A stretch of 25,472 bases of DNA from an uncultured Caryophanales bacterium (GTDB taxonomy: Bacteria; Bacillota_I; Bacilli_A; RF39; UBA660), in contig CAJLIR010000016.1 in assembly GCA_905206805.1 (NCBI GenBank), forward strand, positions 1 to 25,472, in the 5' to 3' direction. Shown here piece after piece: positions 7,564-16,469 of the stretch (positions within the stretch are counted from its first letter, which is position 1; every line of letters begins with the position of its first letter). The notes beneath the pieces are model-generated. The model was not told the origin of the DNA. It saw only the letters and a program-made list of their open reading frames with translations, and did no database searches. Position numbers and translations under genes: made by a program.

Positions 7564-8193
7564 TTATTTTGTTACTTCTATATAATAAATAACCATACCT
7601 TTACTTACAAACTTCTTTTCATATTCAGTTTCAATATTATCTAATTTGTTATCTGAATGTAAATCAAGACTTATATCATTAATTTTATATCCATAATCAG
7701 TAAGAGATTTAATAGAATATTCAAATAAATGACGATTATCAGTTTTCATTATTATCGTCTTTGTATTTTTAAATATTAAGTCATATTTATTCAAAAAAAC
7801 ATTGCTTGTTAATCTACGATTAGTATGTCTTTTTTTTGGCCACGGATCCGAAAAGTTTAAATACAAACATGAAATTTCTTTATAAAAAATGTTATCTATA
7901 TTTAAGGCATCTATCTTGATAAGTTTTAAATTAGGTATATCATATTCTTCTAATTTTTGAACTGCTCTAACCATAACACTATCAAATTTTTCAATACCAA
8001 TAAAATTAATTTCAGGATTTTTTAAAGCGTTTTCAATAATAAAGTCGCCTTTTCCCATTCCAACTTCAATATAAATTGGGTTATCATTTTCAAAAACATT
8101 TTTGTAATTTCCTTTGTAAATTTCTGGCTTTTTTATAATATATTGTGATTCATCAATTATATTTTGAGCATTTTTTACCTTTCTAAGTCGCAT
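7564..8193 (-). CDS. trmB: tRNA (guanine-N7-)-methyltransferase TrmB
   Basis: 209 residues, a normal length for the family. It transfers a methyl group from S-adenosylmethionine to G46 in the variable loop of tRNA. Diagnostic motifs: SAM-binding EVGMGKG (43-49), an acidic IGIEKF strand end (66-70), the TrmB signature SDPWPKKRH (115-123), and the C-terminal MKTDN motif. TAGGTGA lies 6 bases before the ATG. It is transcribed alone, divergently from the small gene at 8278. Confidence 0.95.
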   Translation of the reverse strand: MRLRKVKNAQNIIDESQYIIKKPEIYKGNYKNVFENDNPIYIEVGMGKGDFIIENALKNPEINFIGIEKFDSVMVRAVQKLEEYDIPNLKLIKIDALNIDNIFYKEISCLYLNFSDPWPKKRHTNRRLTSNVFLNKYDLIFKNTKTIIMKTDNRHLFEYSIKSLTDYGYKINDISLDLHSDNKLDNIETEYEKKFVSKGMVIYYIEVTK

Positions 8194-8214
8194 AAAATCA
8201 CCTACACTTATTTA

Positions 8215-8223
8215 ATTATATCA
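8215..8223 (-). promoter_or_regulatory. Extended -10 promoter of trmB
   Basis: Read on the minus strand, TGATATAAT (8223 down to 8215) is a perfect extended -10 element, 21 bases before the trmB start codon. No good -35 is visible, which is usual for this promoter type. Confidence 0.5.
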
Positions 8224-8242
8224 CATATTAATGATAAAAGCA

Positions 8243-8248
8243 TATAAT
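8243..8248 (+). promoter_or_regulatory. Probable -10 box for the small 8278 gene
   Basis: A perfect TATAAT on the plus strand, 29 bases before the GTG start. It lies close to the divergent trmB -10 element; no convincing -35 was found. Confidence 0.35.
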
Positions 8249-8277
8249 TAATTAGAATAATTAAAGGAGAGTGTAAA

Positions 8278-8577
8278 GTGAAAAAAGATAGAAATTGTGG
8301 AATGAATCCATATCCTGTTTATCAACCATACCCTAGCTTGACAGGTGGAATGATGCCACCAATGCCACCGGTAATGGCTCCAGGAAATGTTCAAATGATG
8401 CCTCAATATACAACTAGTGAAAGTTCTAATACTTTGGATCAACAAATTACCCAAATGCAAAGACAAATAAATAATTTAGAAGCACGTGTTTCAAAATTAG
8501 AAAGTTCATTAAATACAATTGGATCAACATCATTTAATTCAAATCAATATACAAATGGTAATTATCATGTAGTATAA
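8278..8577 (+). CDS. Small Pro/Met-rich coiled-coil protein, unknown
   Basis: 99 residues, starting at GTG and preceded by AAAGGAGAGTGTAAA, a strong ribosome binding site. The N-terminal half is rich in Pro, Met, Tyr and Gly (MNPYPVYQPYPSL; GGMMPPMPPVMAPG). Residues about 55-80 form a heptad-like helix (LDQQITQMQRQINNLEARVSKLESSL), then an Asn/Ser-rich tail. There is no signal peptide or membrane helix. The composition recalls small spore-coat or surface-layer-associated proteins of Firmicutes, but I have no family match. An overlapping minus-strand open frame is rejected because this frame has the better ribosome binding site, its own terminator and a sensible composition. Confidence 0.75.
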   Translation: MKKDRNCGMNPYPVYQPYPSLTGGMMPPMPPVMAPGNVQMMPQYTTSESSNTLDQQITQMQRQINNLEARVSKLESSLNTIGSTSFNSNQYTNGNYHVV

Positions 8578-8601
8578 AAAAAACGTCTTTGACGTTTTTT
8601 T
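8577..8601 (+). terminator. Bidirectional terminator between the 8278 gene and murE
   Basis: An A-run, CGTC, loop TTT, GACG and a T-run. The stem with its A/T tails works in both directions. It begins at the stop codon of the plus-strand gene and reaches the stop codon of murE on the other strand. Confidence 0.8.
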
Positions 8602-9970
8602 AATTTTTACTAAACGTATCAATAAATTCTTGTGCTGTTTCTAAATCACTAAAATGAATTTTGTCATGATTTATAATTTGATAATTCTCATGACCTTTTC
8701 CTAATATAAGTAAAATGTCATCTTTCTTTAACATTTTAAATCCCTCGAATATTGCTTTTTTTCTATCATGTTCAATTATATAATTTTCTTTTCGAACACC
8801 TGATACAATATCATTCATAATTAAATGATTATCTTCTGTTCTAGGATTATCGTCAGTAAATATTACAAAATCAGATTTAGATGTTGCTATTTCACCCATG
8901 ATAGGTCTTTTTGTTTTATCCCTATCTCCACCACAACCAATTATAGTTATTACTTTTCCTTTTTTATATTCCAAAACATTATCTAAAATATTTAAAACTG
9001 CATCTGGTGTATGAGCATAATCGATAATAATAACAGAGTCTTTATATCTTAAAGTTTCAAAACGACCACTTGGAGCTTTTAAGGTAGATGATAATTTTAT
9101 AATCTCCCCTAAAGAATAGCCCATTTTATTTAAGATAATAAGTAAATTCATATAATTATATATATTATATTTACCAGGTATATTTAATTTTACGTCATAT
9201 TCTTTATTTTGATATTGAAATGAAAATTCTACCGAATCAATGTGTAGCGAATATTTTGTTATTCTATAGTCTGCCAAATCATTTAATCCATATAAAATAT
9301 TATTATTTTCCTTTAGGCAAAAATCTTTATAATATTCATCATCACTATTAATTACAGCCACTTTATCATTACGTAAATTTTTAAATAAAATTAATTTAGC
9401 CTGTTCATAATTTTCTAAAGACCCATGAAAATCTAAATGGTCCTGAGTTAAATTAGTAAAAGCTGCATAGTCGAATTCAATCCCCATAACTCTACCGAGT
9501 GATAATGCATGACTACTTACTTCCATCGCAATTACTTTTACATCATTTTTAATGCAATAATCAAACATTTCATATAAATCAACTAAATCTGGTGTTGTAT
9601 TATCTAAATCTTTTACTTTGCCATCAACATAAAAGCCAATTGTACCAATGTATGCGGCTTTAATATTGAGTTTGTTTAACGCTTGATAAATTAAATAACA
9701 ACTAGTAGTTTTACCATTGGTACCAGTAATACCTATAAATTTAATTTTGGATAATTGTTCTCTATATTGTTCTTTTAAATATTTAGCTAAATATTCACGA
9801 GTATCTTTGACAATAATAGTAGGAACACTATATTCCCCATACTCAGCAATAATTTGGCTAGCCCCGGCTAAAATTGCTTTTTCTATATAATCATGTCCAT
9901 CAACATATAATCCTTTTATAGCAACAAATGTATCACCCTTTTTCACTTTTCTAGAATCTACCTGTATCAT
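8600..9970 (-). CDS. murE: UDP-N-acetylmuramoyl-tripeptide synthetase MurE
   Basis: Adds the third amino acid to UDP-MurNAc-L-Ala-D-Glu in the cytoplasm during peptidoglycan synthesis. 456 residues, a little short of the usual 480-500 because the N-terminus starts directly at the DSRKVKKGDTFVAIKG block. P-loop GTNGKTT at 83-89; DHLDFHGSLENY; GGDRDKTKRP; DNPR at 374-377. In characterised MurE enzymes DNPR goes with meso-diaminopimelate, whereas DNPA-type motifs go with lysine. So a DAP-type wall is the likely reading. AGGAGGAG lies just upstream of the ATG, in the 9-base gap after murF, so the two ligases are one unit. Confidence 0.95.
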   Translation of the reverse strand: MIQVDSRKVKKGDTFVAIKGLYVDGHDYIEKAILAGASQIIAEYGEYSVPTIIVKDTREYLAKYLKEQYREQLSKIKFIGITGTNGKTTSCYLIYQALNKLNIKAAYIGTIGFYVDGKVKDLDNTTPDLVDLYEMFDYCIKNDVKVIAMEVSSHALSLGRVMGIEFDYAAFTNLTQDHLDFHGSLENYEQAKLILFKNLRNDKVAVINSDDEYYKDFCLKENNNILYGLNDLADYRITKYSLHIDSVEFSFQYQNKEYDVKLNIPGKYNIYNYMNLLIILNKMGYSLGEIIKLSSTLKAPSGRFETLRYKDSVIIIDYAHTPDAVLNILDNVLEYKKGKVITIIGCGGDRDKTKRPIMGEIATSKSDFVIFTDDNPRTEDNHLIMNDIVSGVRKENYIIEHDRKKAIFEGFKMLKKDDILLILGKGHENYQIINHDKIHFSDLETAQEFIDTFSKN

Positions 9971-9979
9971 AAACTCCTC

Positions 9980-11557
9980 CTATTCATTAAATAAATCTGG
10001 CAAATCATTTTCTAACAATATATAAGTTTCATTACTCTTTAATTTTTCCATTAAAACAAAAGCATCCTTTACATCATTCAATATAAATATATGTTCTTTA
10101 GAATAATTATTTGAAATTAATCCTTCATATATTGGTTTTGTTTGATGTTCACCTATTAAAATTACTTCATCACAAACATCAGCTATATATTCTCCGAATT
10201 TATAATTCAAATCATATTGATGTGGTCCTAATTCAATCATACCTGGTGTTACAATAATTTTTTTACCTGGCATCATATTTAAAACCTCCAAAGCCATTTT
10301 AGAACCTGTTGGATTTGAATTAAAAGCATCATCAATCAAAAACATGTCTTTATATTTTATCAAATTTAATCTGTGTTCCGTTGGTACTAAACTTTTTACA
10401 GCCATTTGCATTTTTGGAATTGGGACTTTAAGATCATAAGCAACTGCTAATGAATCTAAAATATTATAGATATTGTGTCTTCCTAATAGCTTAGTTTCAA
10501 ATTGATATTCTTTCTCATCTCCTTTAAATTTAACTTTAAAACTAGTTCCATTATAAGATAAATTTATTGAAGATGCCTTTATATCTGCATCATTGTCAAT
10601 TCCAATCCAAATTACTTTACAATTATTTTTTATTTTATAATTTACTTGTTTTTGATCATCACGATTTAATATAGCAACTCCATCACTTGGTAATGATTCG
10701 ACAAGTTCAAATTTACCTTTTACAATATTTTCTTCACTTTTAAAAGTTTCTAAGTGTGCTACACCAATAGTAGTAATAATACCATACTTAGGATGAACCA
10801 AATCACATAAAATTTTAATATCTTTTAATTTACAAGCACCCATTTCTGCAATAAAAACATTATCAAACTTATCAAGTCCATTATTAATTGATTTCATAAG
10901 TCCATAAGGAGTATTAAAACTTTTTGGAGTTGGATAAGAATTAAATTCACTACTTAAAACAGTGTTTAAAATATTTTTACTACTTGTTTTACCATAACTA
11001 CCTGTTATACCAATTATATTTAAATTAGGCATATTTTTTAATTTTCTTTTAGCTTTATTTAAATAATAATAATAAACAAATTTTTCGGCTGGTATATTTA
11101 GTATATTTAGTATAAAAGTTATTATGAAAGAAAAATATCCAAACAAAGAAATGTATAAATATCCATAAAAATCATTACAATTTTTATAAATAAACATAAT
11201 TAAAACGATAAATAAAATAAATAATGTAAAATATAATCTTTTTACTCTGCTTGTAACAGCAAACTTTTTCTTTTGCTGTTCTTTTTTTATTAGTTTTAAT
11301 TCTATATAAAAACAAATAAAATAAATTATACTCATAACATATACAATATAATTTTGGAACAATAAATTAGCTAATATTAAAAAAACAAAAATTATTAAGT
11401 CATAAGTTACAAATGATTTTCTTATATTTTTGATAATCCATTTAATATATCTATTACTCACATTATAAGAATTTTGTTGCAACATATAAATTGATTTGCG
11501 ATATTTTAATACCATATATAATATAAAAGATATTAGAGAAATTAAAAATTTTGTCAT
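9980..11557 (-). CDS. murF: MurF-type UDP-MurNAc-tripeptide:D-Ala-D-Ala ligase with N-terminal membrane domain
   Basis: 525 residues from the chosen ATG. The C-terminal part is a complete Mur ligase: P-loop GITGSYGKTS (about 183-192), PTPKSFNTPYGL, AEMGACKLKDI, IGVAHLETF, LNRDD, and the MurF-like DDAFNSNPTGSKMAL and PGMIELG segments. In MurF enzymes this adds D-Ala-D-Ala to complete the pentapeptide. The first 155 residues are unusual: about five hydrophobic segments place the ligase at the membrane. Typical MurF is soluble and about 450 residues. AGAGGTG lies 7 bases before this ATG. An earlier ATG at 11581 is poor: it has no ribosome binding site and overlaps the probable -10 box. murE follows after 9 bases, which supports a role in wall synthesis. 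A related but distinct Mur ligase activity cannot be excluded. Confidence 0.85.
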   Translation of the reverse strand: MTKFLISLISFILYMVLKYRKSIYMLQQNSYNVSNRYIKWIIKNIRKSFVTYDLIIFVFLILANLLFQNYIVYVMSIIYFICFYIELKLIKKEQQKKKFAVTSRVKRLYFTLFILFIVLIMFIYKNCNDFYGYLYISLFGYFSFIITFILNILNIPAEKFVYYYYLNKAKRKLKNMPNLNIIGITGSYGKTSSKNILNTVLSSEFNSYPTPKSFNTPYGLMKSINNGLDKFDNVFIAEMGACKLKDIKILCDLVHPKYGIITTIGVAHLETFKSEENIVKGKFELVESLPSDGVAILNRDDQKQVNYKIKNNCKVIWIGIDNDADIKASSINLSYNGTSFKVKFKGDEKEYQFETKLLGRHNIYNILDSLAVAYDLKVPIPKMQMAVKSLVPTEHRLNLIKYKDMFLIDDAFNSNPTGSKMALEVLNMMPGKKIIVTPGMIELGPHQYDLNYKFGEYIADVCDEVILIGEHQTKPIYEGLISNNYSKEHIFILNDVKDAFVLMEKLKSNETYILLENDLPDLFNE

Positions 11558-11579
11558 ATAATGCACCTCTTTACTATAC

Positions 11580-11585
11580 ATTATA
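11580..11585 (-). promoter_or_regulatory. Probable -10 box of murF-murE
   Basis: A perfect TATAAT on the minus strand, about 22 bases before the ATG at 11557. The -35 region is poor. Its position implies a transcript start downstream of the 11581 ATG, which supports the shorter MurF. Confidence 0.4.
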
Positions 11586-11641
11586 CAATATTTTTTTTAT
11601 AAATAAAGTAAAGTTTTAACTTATTTATAAAAAATTAAAAA

Positions 11642-11659
11642 AAACTACTTACGTAGTTT
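11642..11659 (-). terminator. Terminator of the pilin pseudogene
   Basis: Stem AAACTAC / GTAGTTT (7 bp) with a 4-base loop, followed on the minus strand by a run of eight T. It overlaps the stop codon of the pilin pseudogene at 11658-11660. Confidence 0.65.
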
Positions 11660-12822
11660 ACCTTTTTTCAATTGTAATCACAGGACGAACCCCAAAATTT
11701 TGCCAACTACCTTGTTGTAATATATAGCCATTATATTTAACCGCACCAGCATATCTAACATCATCTGAATTACAGCAACTAGCCGTTTGCATTGTCCACC
11801 AAAATTGAGAATTATCTCCACAATCTTCCGATTCAAAATATAGCCAATTTGTATAATCATTAGCTGAAGATAATCTTGTTATTCCAGATGCGTTTGGATA
11901 AAGATCATTTGTTCCGGTATAACTTGGACTTAAGTTTCAAAATTCCGAATACGTTATTAATCTTATATAGTCTTCCACATAACCATTTTTACATGTGGAG
12001 TAAGGATCTGAAATCATATTCATCTCATCCTCTAAATATCCGCCATATTTTGACATTGATGGATCTATGCATATTTTTGTTGGTATTAACTCATTAGCAA
12101 TTTTTGTCTTCAATTCAAAATATAGTGTATTATTTAAATAATTTCTTATTAAAGATTAATCCCAACTATACATAACAAACGTAGTAGCGCCACAGTCCGT
12201 TGAAATATCAGTGTCATATGTACAATGTGCCATATTTGAAACCTGTCCCCAATACATTAACAATGTGACTTTATTATTATAATCACTTATTACGTGCCAA
12301 TCATAGCCTGCAAGTGAAATTTTATCACCAGTTTCATAATTTTTATTTTCTAGCAATTCCTTACCTGAATCTACATCATCTGTTGTTTTATCTTTGCATT
12401 CAACTTTTCCATTCACTGGATAATTGCAAATATAACCATTTACTTCTAAATTTACAACAGATATTTTTTGATTATCGTTATTTATCATAATTTTGCCACT
12501 ACTTGGTTTTGTTTCCTTAAAGTCTAATTCAGTCAGTCCTTCTAAATTATAATTTTCTAAAGTATTTGTTAAACTACATCCAGTTTTATTACAATCGAAA
12601 ATTAAAACCTCATTTGGTATTATTCCTTTATTTTTTTAACATAAAATCTACTACATAATTTTCTGCTGATTTTACAATTCCACTTGTTGTATCTTCTGCT
12701 GCACTTATTCTTGCTTTATTTAATATTTTAATTACTTGTGGGATAGCTATTAAAGCAATTACTGCTAGTATTACTATTACTGAGAGTAACTATATTAACG
12801 TAAAGCCTTTATTTTTTGTCAC
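11658..12822 (-). pseudogene. Broken type IV pilin-like gene, paralogue of the gene at 90-1310
   Basis: Start GTG at 12822 with AGGTGG 7 bases upstream. The product would open MTKNKGFTLI, but the next codon, the conserved mature Glu5, is TAG (12790-12792). Further lesions: an extra A in a run of seven A (12631-12637 on the plus strand), which shifts the frame near LKNKG; TAA at 12156-12158, where the paralogue has Lys in SWDKSLIRNYL; and TGA at 11937-11939, where the paralogue has Trp in YWNLS. Between lesions the match to the intact pilin is clear along the full length, to a final GVRPVITIEKR. Central segments differ more than the ends. Short open stretches such as 12156-12488 are fragments of this gene. 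It lies 40 bases downstream of the MBL-fold gene and keeps its own terminator. Confidence 0.9.
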
Positions 12823-12862
12823 TCTTATACCACCTTTTCTATTATTAATAATATTATTTATT

Positions 12863-13531
12863 TTAAATTTCACCGATTTCAATAATATCATTTGTTTTCA
12901 TTAAATTTAATTTTAGTTTAAATTTATATGCTTCTTCTATAAGAGCATTTTGATTTGTTGGATATGTTCTATCTTCTAAATTCATAGGAACAATTACTTT
13001 AGCTCCTGTTTCTTTTGCAAACATTAACCCATCATAAATTCCTGTAGTAATTCCATGATTTGAAAATGGAATAAATAAATAATCACATTTATAATTATTA
13101 TTGAATGACAATGTATCCCCAGTTATATAAACCTTATTAATTGAATCATCAATAATTAAACCAATATTTTCCTTTACCTCATTATCTTTCATAAAAGGTA
13201 AATATCCATGAACTGATTTTGTAATTAAAATACTAAATTTATTAGAAAAATTAATTTTATCTCCAGATTTAACAGTAATTCCTTTTAAATCTGGATAGGC
13301 ATTTAATACCTCTTTGGTTGTATACAAAACTGCGTTATCTCTTTCTATTATTCTTTTTATTACTCCTGCATGACAATGATCTGCATGTTTATGAGTAACA
13401 ATTATTATATTAATACTTGTCCATAAATCTAATAAACCGTCAAAATAATCAACACTTCCTGGATCTACTAAAATTCTTACATTTTTATAATCGATCATTA
13501 AACATGATTGCGCAAATTTTTTTATTTTCAT
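12863..13531 (-). CDS. MBL-fold metal-dependent hydrolase (UlaG/UPF0173-like)
   Basis: 222 residues, usual for the small UPF0173-type family. The metallo-beta-lactamase metal motif is HKHADH (47-52) with the preceding strand LVDPGS. Further metal-site candidates are the His of KSVHGY, the Asp of ITGDT, and a late FSNHG. The substrate is unknown; relatives include UlaG lactonase and uncharacterised UPF0173 hydrolases. AGGGGAG lies just before the ATG, in the 10-base gap after tex, so it is probably co-transcribed with tex. Confidence 0.85.
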   Translation of the reverse strand: MKIKKFAQSCLMIDYKNVRILVDPGSVDYFDGLLDLWTSINIIIVTHKHADHCHAGVIKRIIERDNAVLYTTKEVLNAYPDLKGITVKSGDKINFSNKFSILITKSVHGYLPFMKDNEVKENIGLIIDDSINKVYITGDTLSFNNNYKCDYLFIPFSNHGITTGIYDGLMFAKETGAKVIVPMNLEDRTYPTNQNALIEEAYKFKLKLNLMKTNDIIEIGEI

Positions 13532-13541
13532 ATATTCTCCC

Positions 13542-15686
13542 CTATTTTTCTTCTATTAAAGAAAGTGATACTTTTTCCCTATCTTTATCTATTCCTATAA
13601 CATAGCAATCTACTATATCGCCAACACTAAACATTTGGGATGGATGACGTAAGTATTTATCTGTCAATTTAGAAATATGTGCAAGACAATCATTATGTAA
13701 TCCAACATCTATAAATAATCCAAAATCTACAACATTTCTAACTGTACCTTGTAATTTATCACCAACATGCAAATCCGATACGTGTAAAATATCACTTTTT
13801 AAAATTGGACGAGGCAATGAATCTCTCGGATCACGAGATGGTTGCATAAGTGATTTTTTTATATCTTCAAATGTATATTTATCAATATCTAGATTACAAT
13901 CATTTATATTCATATCACTTAATTTTGAACGTAATTTATCTGTACCAATATCATTAACACTTAAATCTAAAAATTTCAACAAACTTAATACATCTTTATA
14001 ATTTTCTGGATGAATTGAGGTTTTATCCAAAGGATTAGTTCCATCAAGTATTCGCATAAAACCTACTGACTGTTCAAATACCTTATCAGAAATTCCTTTT
14101 ATTTTTTTGATTTCATCACGAGATTTAATTTTACCAAAATTATCGCGATAACTAATTAATTCATCAATTGCTTTTTTGTTCATGCCAGATACATATTTTA
14201 ATAAAGATGGAGAAGCCGTATTTACATTTACACCTACTTGGTTAACTGCTTTAGTTACAACAAAATCAAGTGATTCATCTAGTTTTTTAGGTGTTACATC
14301 ATGCTGATATAATCCTACTCCAATACTTTTCGGGTCAATTTTGACAAGTTCGGATAATGCGTCTTGAAGTCTTCTTCCAATACTTATGGCACTTCTTTTT
14401 TCAACTGTTAAATCAGGAAATTCACTAATAGCTAATTTTGATGCTGAATAAACTGATGCACCTGCTTCACTTACAAGTATATATTCTACTTTTCTCTTTG
14501 ATTCCTTTATACAGTCTGCAATAAAAGCTTCAGACTCACGTGATGCAGTTCCATTTCCAATTGCTATTATATCAATATTATATTTATCAATTAAATCTAA
14601 AATTATTTTTTTACTTTCCTCTATTTTATTATGTGGTTCCGTAGGATAAATAACTGAAATATTTAAAACTTTTCCAGTTGGATCTAATACTGCTAACTTA
14701 CAACCTGTTCTAAATGCCGGATCAAAACCTAATACAACTTTATCTTTTATTGGTGGTGTTAATAATAAACTTTCAACATTTTTAGAAAAATTTTCTATTG
14801 CAACAATTTCACTATCACTTTTAAGTTCACTTCTAACTTCTCTTTCGATGCTAGGTAAAATTAAACGTTTTAGACTATCCTTTATTGCGTCAACTATAAT
14901 TTCACATACAAAAGAATTCTTATTCTTTATTATTTTGTTTTCTAAATATGAAACGATTTCATCATTATTAACATCAATTGAAACACTTAATATACCATCT
15001 TTTTCACCACGATTGATAGCTAGAATACGATGTGCTTTAATACCTTTTATTTTTTCACTATAATCATAATACATTTTATATGTTTCTAATTCATCTTTAG
15101 CATTTTTCTTTATTTTACTAGTTAAAATACCATTATGATAGTAATAATTTCTGATACTTTTTCTATAAAATGCATTATCACTAATCCACTCAGCAATAAT
15201 GTATTTGGCACCTGCTATAGCATCACTTGTAGTTTTAACTTTATCGGTTAAAAATTTATTCGATATTTCCTCTATACTTCCATTAACAGGGAAACTCATA
15301 ATAATTTTAGCTAATGGCTCAAGCCCATTATTTATAGCATCCGTTGCCTTTGTTTTCTTTTTTTCTTTAAATGGTCTATATAAATCCTCTACTTCTACTA
15401 ATTTAGTAGAATCTAAAATTGATTTTTTCAATTCTTCTGTAAGAAGTCCTTTTTCATCAATTAAACGAATAACATCTTCTTTTCTTTTTAATAAGTTTAC
15501 TTGATATTCATATACTTCATTGATACTTCTTATAACTTCTTCGTCTAAAGCCCCTGTTACTTCTTTTCTATAACGAGCAATAAATGGTATTGTATTACCA
15601 TCAGCTAACAATTTCAAAACAGCCTCTACTTGACTATTCTTTATGTTTAAATTTTTACTTATTTCTGATATTATAAATTCATTCAT
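13542..15686 (-). CDS. tex: Tex family RNA-binding transcription accessory protein
   Basis: 714 residues, the typical length. In order: N-terminal Tex helical domain (ISKNLNIKNSQVEAVLKLL...TIPFIARYRKEVTGALDEE, 8-50), a YqgF-type RNase H-like domain starting near 317 (VVLGFDPAFRTGCKLAVLD), helix-hairpin-helix repeats (VNVNTASPSLLKYVSG; IKKIKGISDKVFEQ), and a C-terminal S1 RNA-binding domain from about 634 (GDKLQGTVRNVVDFGLFIDVG). Tex is a conserved nucleic-acid-binding protein that influences transcription; its exact role is unsettled. AGGTGA precedes the ATG. It lies between a thioredoxin-like lipoprotein gene (8-base gap) and the MBL gene. Confidence 0.95.
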   Translation of the reverse strand: MNEFIISEISKNLNIKNSQVEAVLKLLADGNTIPFIARYRKEVTGALDEEVIRSINEVYEYQVNLLKRKEDVIRLIDEKGLLTEELKKSILDSTKLVEVEDLYRPFKEKKKTKATDAINNGLEPLAKIIMSFPVNGSIEEISNKFLTDKVKTTSDAIAGAKYIIAEWISDNAFYRKSIRNYYYHNGILTSKIKKNAKDELETYKMYYDYSEKIKGIKAHRILAINRGEKDGILSVSIDVNNDEIVSYLENKIIKNKNSFVCEIIVDAIKDSLKRLILPSIEREVRSELKSDSEIVAIENFSKNVESLLLTPPIKDKVVLGFDPAFRTGCKLAVLDPTGKVLNISVIYPTEPHNKIEESKKIILDLIDKYNIDIIAIGNGTASRESEAFIADCIKESKRKVEYILVSEAGASVYSASKLAISEFPDLTVEKRSAISIGRRLQDALSELVKIDPKSIGVGLYQHDVTPKKLDESLDFVVTKAVNQVGVNVNTASPSLLKYVSGMNKKAIDELISYRDNFGKIKSRDEIKKIKGISDKVFEQSVGFMRILDGTNPLDKTSIHPENYKDVLSLLKFLDLSVNDIGTDKLRSKLSDMNINDCNLDIDKYTFEDIKKSLMQPSRDPRDSLPRPILKSDILHVSDLHVGDKLQGTVRNVVDFGLFIDVGLHNDCLAHISKLTDKYLRHPSQMFSVGDIVDCYVIGIDKDREKVSLSLIEEK

Positions 15687-15694
15687 ATAATCAC

Positions 15695-16186
15695 CTATAA
15701 ATATTTATCCTTCAATGTTTTTAAAATTTCATAAGATTTTACACCATACTCATTATATAGTATTTCACTGTTTTTTGTAATTACAATAGTTGGAATATAA
15801 GTAACTTCAATTATTTCATCAACAATATTCCAATCATCATCATTAAAATGCGTCGTATTAACATAATAAATATTTACTTTTTCTTTACTAGAAAAAGATT
15901 TAGCAATAGGTTTAAATTCCATACAAGCTGGGCATGTATCTCTACCTATAAAGAAAATATAAGAATTATTACTATTTACCATATCTTTAAATTCATTAGA
16001 ATTTATTTCGATAAAATAATCACTATTTTCTACATCATCGTTTGTATCTTCAATCTTTTTAGTTGTTGTACTAGTTTCTGTCTTATTTTGAACCTTATTT
16101 AAATTTTCATTTTCAATTATCTCATTTTTATTACATCCTAGTAGTAAAAACGAAAAAACCGCTAATAACAATATATTTTTCTTCAT
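15695..16186 (-). CDS. Thioredoxin-like lipoprotein (CPAC)
   Basis: 163 residues. Lipobox LLLGC, with the lipidated Cys at 18, puts it on the outer face of the membrane. A Thr/Asn/Glu-rich linker (about 20-55) leads to a thioredoxin fold: FFIGRDTCPACMEF with the redox pair Cys85/Cys88, and a cis-Pro loop in VTYIPTIVI. The family exchanges disulfides in secreted proteins. Whether this one oxidises, reduces or isomerises cannot be told from sequence. GAGGA precedes the ATG. It is the first gene of the unit with tex and the MBL hydrolase. It is divergent from the second thioredoxin-like gene at 16470. Confidence 0.85.
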   Translation of the reverse strand: MKKNILLLAVFSFLLLGCNKNEIIENENLNKVQNKTETSTTTKKIEDTNDDVENSDYFIEINSNEFKDMVNSNNSYIFFIGRDTCPACMEFKPIAKSFSSKEKVNIYYVNTTHFNDDDWNIVDEIIEVTYIPTIVITKNSEILYNEYGVKSYEILKTLKDKYL

Positions 16187-16469
16187 TTAAATTCCTCACT
16201 TTATCAAATTATCATACTACATTATATAATATCATAAATATTACTTTTTTTCATCATATTTTAACCATATTTAAAACAATATTGTAAATAGAAAATTATA
16301 TGTTTATTATATTGCCTATAAGCTAAAAAATTATATTATTACTTTTAAATAAATTATAAAAAAATATGATTAATTTAAAAAAATTTAAAATATGAAAATT
16401 TAATGAAATAAAAATTTTTTTATTGAAAGACTAAGTCAATTATGCTAGAATTATACTGGAGGTAAAAGT
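16187..16469. other. Divergent intergenic region between two thioredoxin-like genes
   Basis: 283 bases, extremely AT-rich, holding the promoter of the rightward gene (16423-16451). A TATAAT-like box for the leftward gene occurs near 16225-16230, without a convincing -35. No open frame with a ribosome binding site and no structured RNA were seen. Confidence 0.6.
16423..16451 (+). promoter_or_regulatory. Promoter of the plus-strand thioredoxin-like gene
   Basis: TTGAAA (16423-16428), a 17-base spacer ending in TGC (an extended -10), and TAGAAT (16446-16451). The start codon at 16470 is only 18 bases downstream, giving a short leader. Confidence 0.7.

Noticed and set aside
11678..11860. A 60-residue minus-strand gene
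   Set aside because: It lies in a different frame from the pilin remnant, which matches the intact pilin through this stretch.
12156..12488. A separate 110-residue gene
   Set aside because: It is an internal piece of the pilin pseudogene bounded by the TAA at 12156; it has no ribosome binding site, and its sequence aligns to the middle of the intact pilin.
11658..12822. TGA read as Trp, making the second pilin functional
   Set aside because: The same gene also has TAG, TAA and a frameshift, which a recoded TGA cannot rescue, and all intact genes use TGG for Trp.
12823..12862. Terminator between the MBL gene and the pilin pseudogene
   Set aside because: Only short A/T palindromes with no GC pairs are present; not enough to call.
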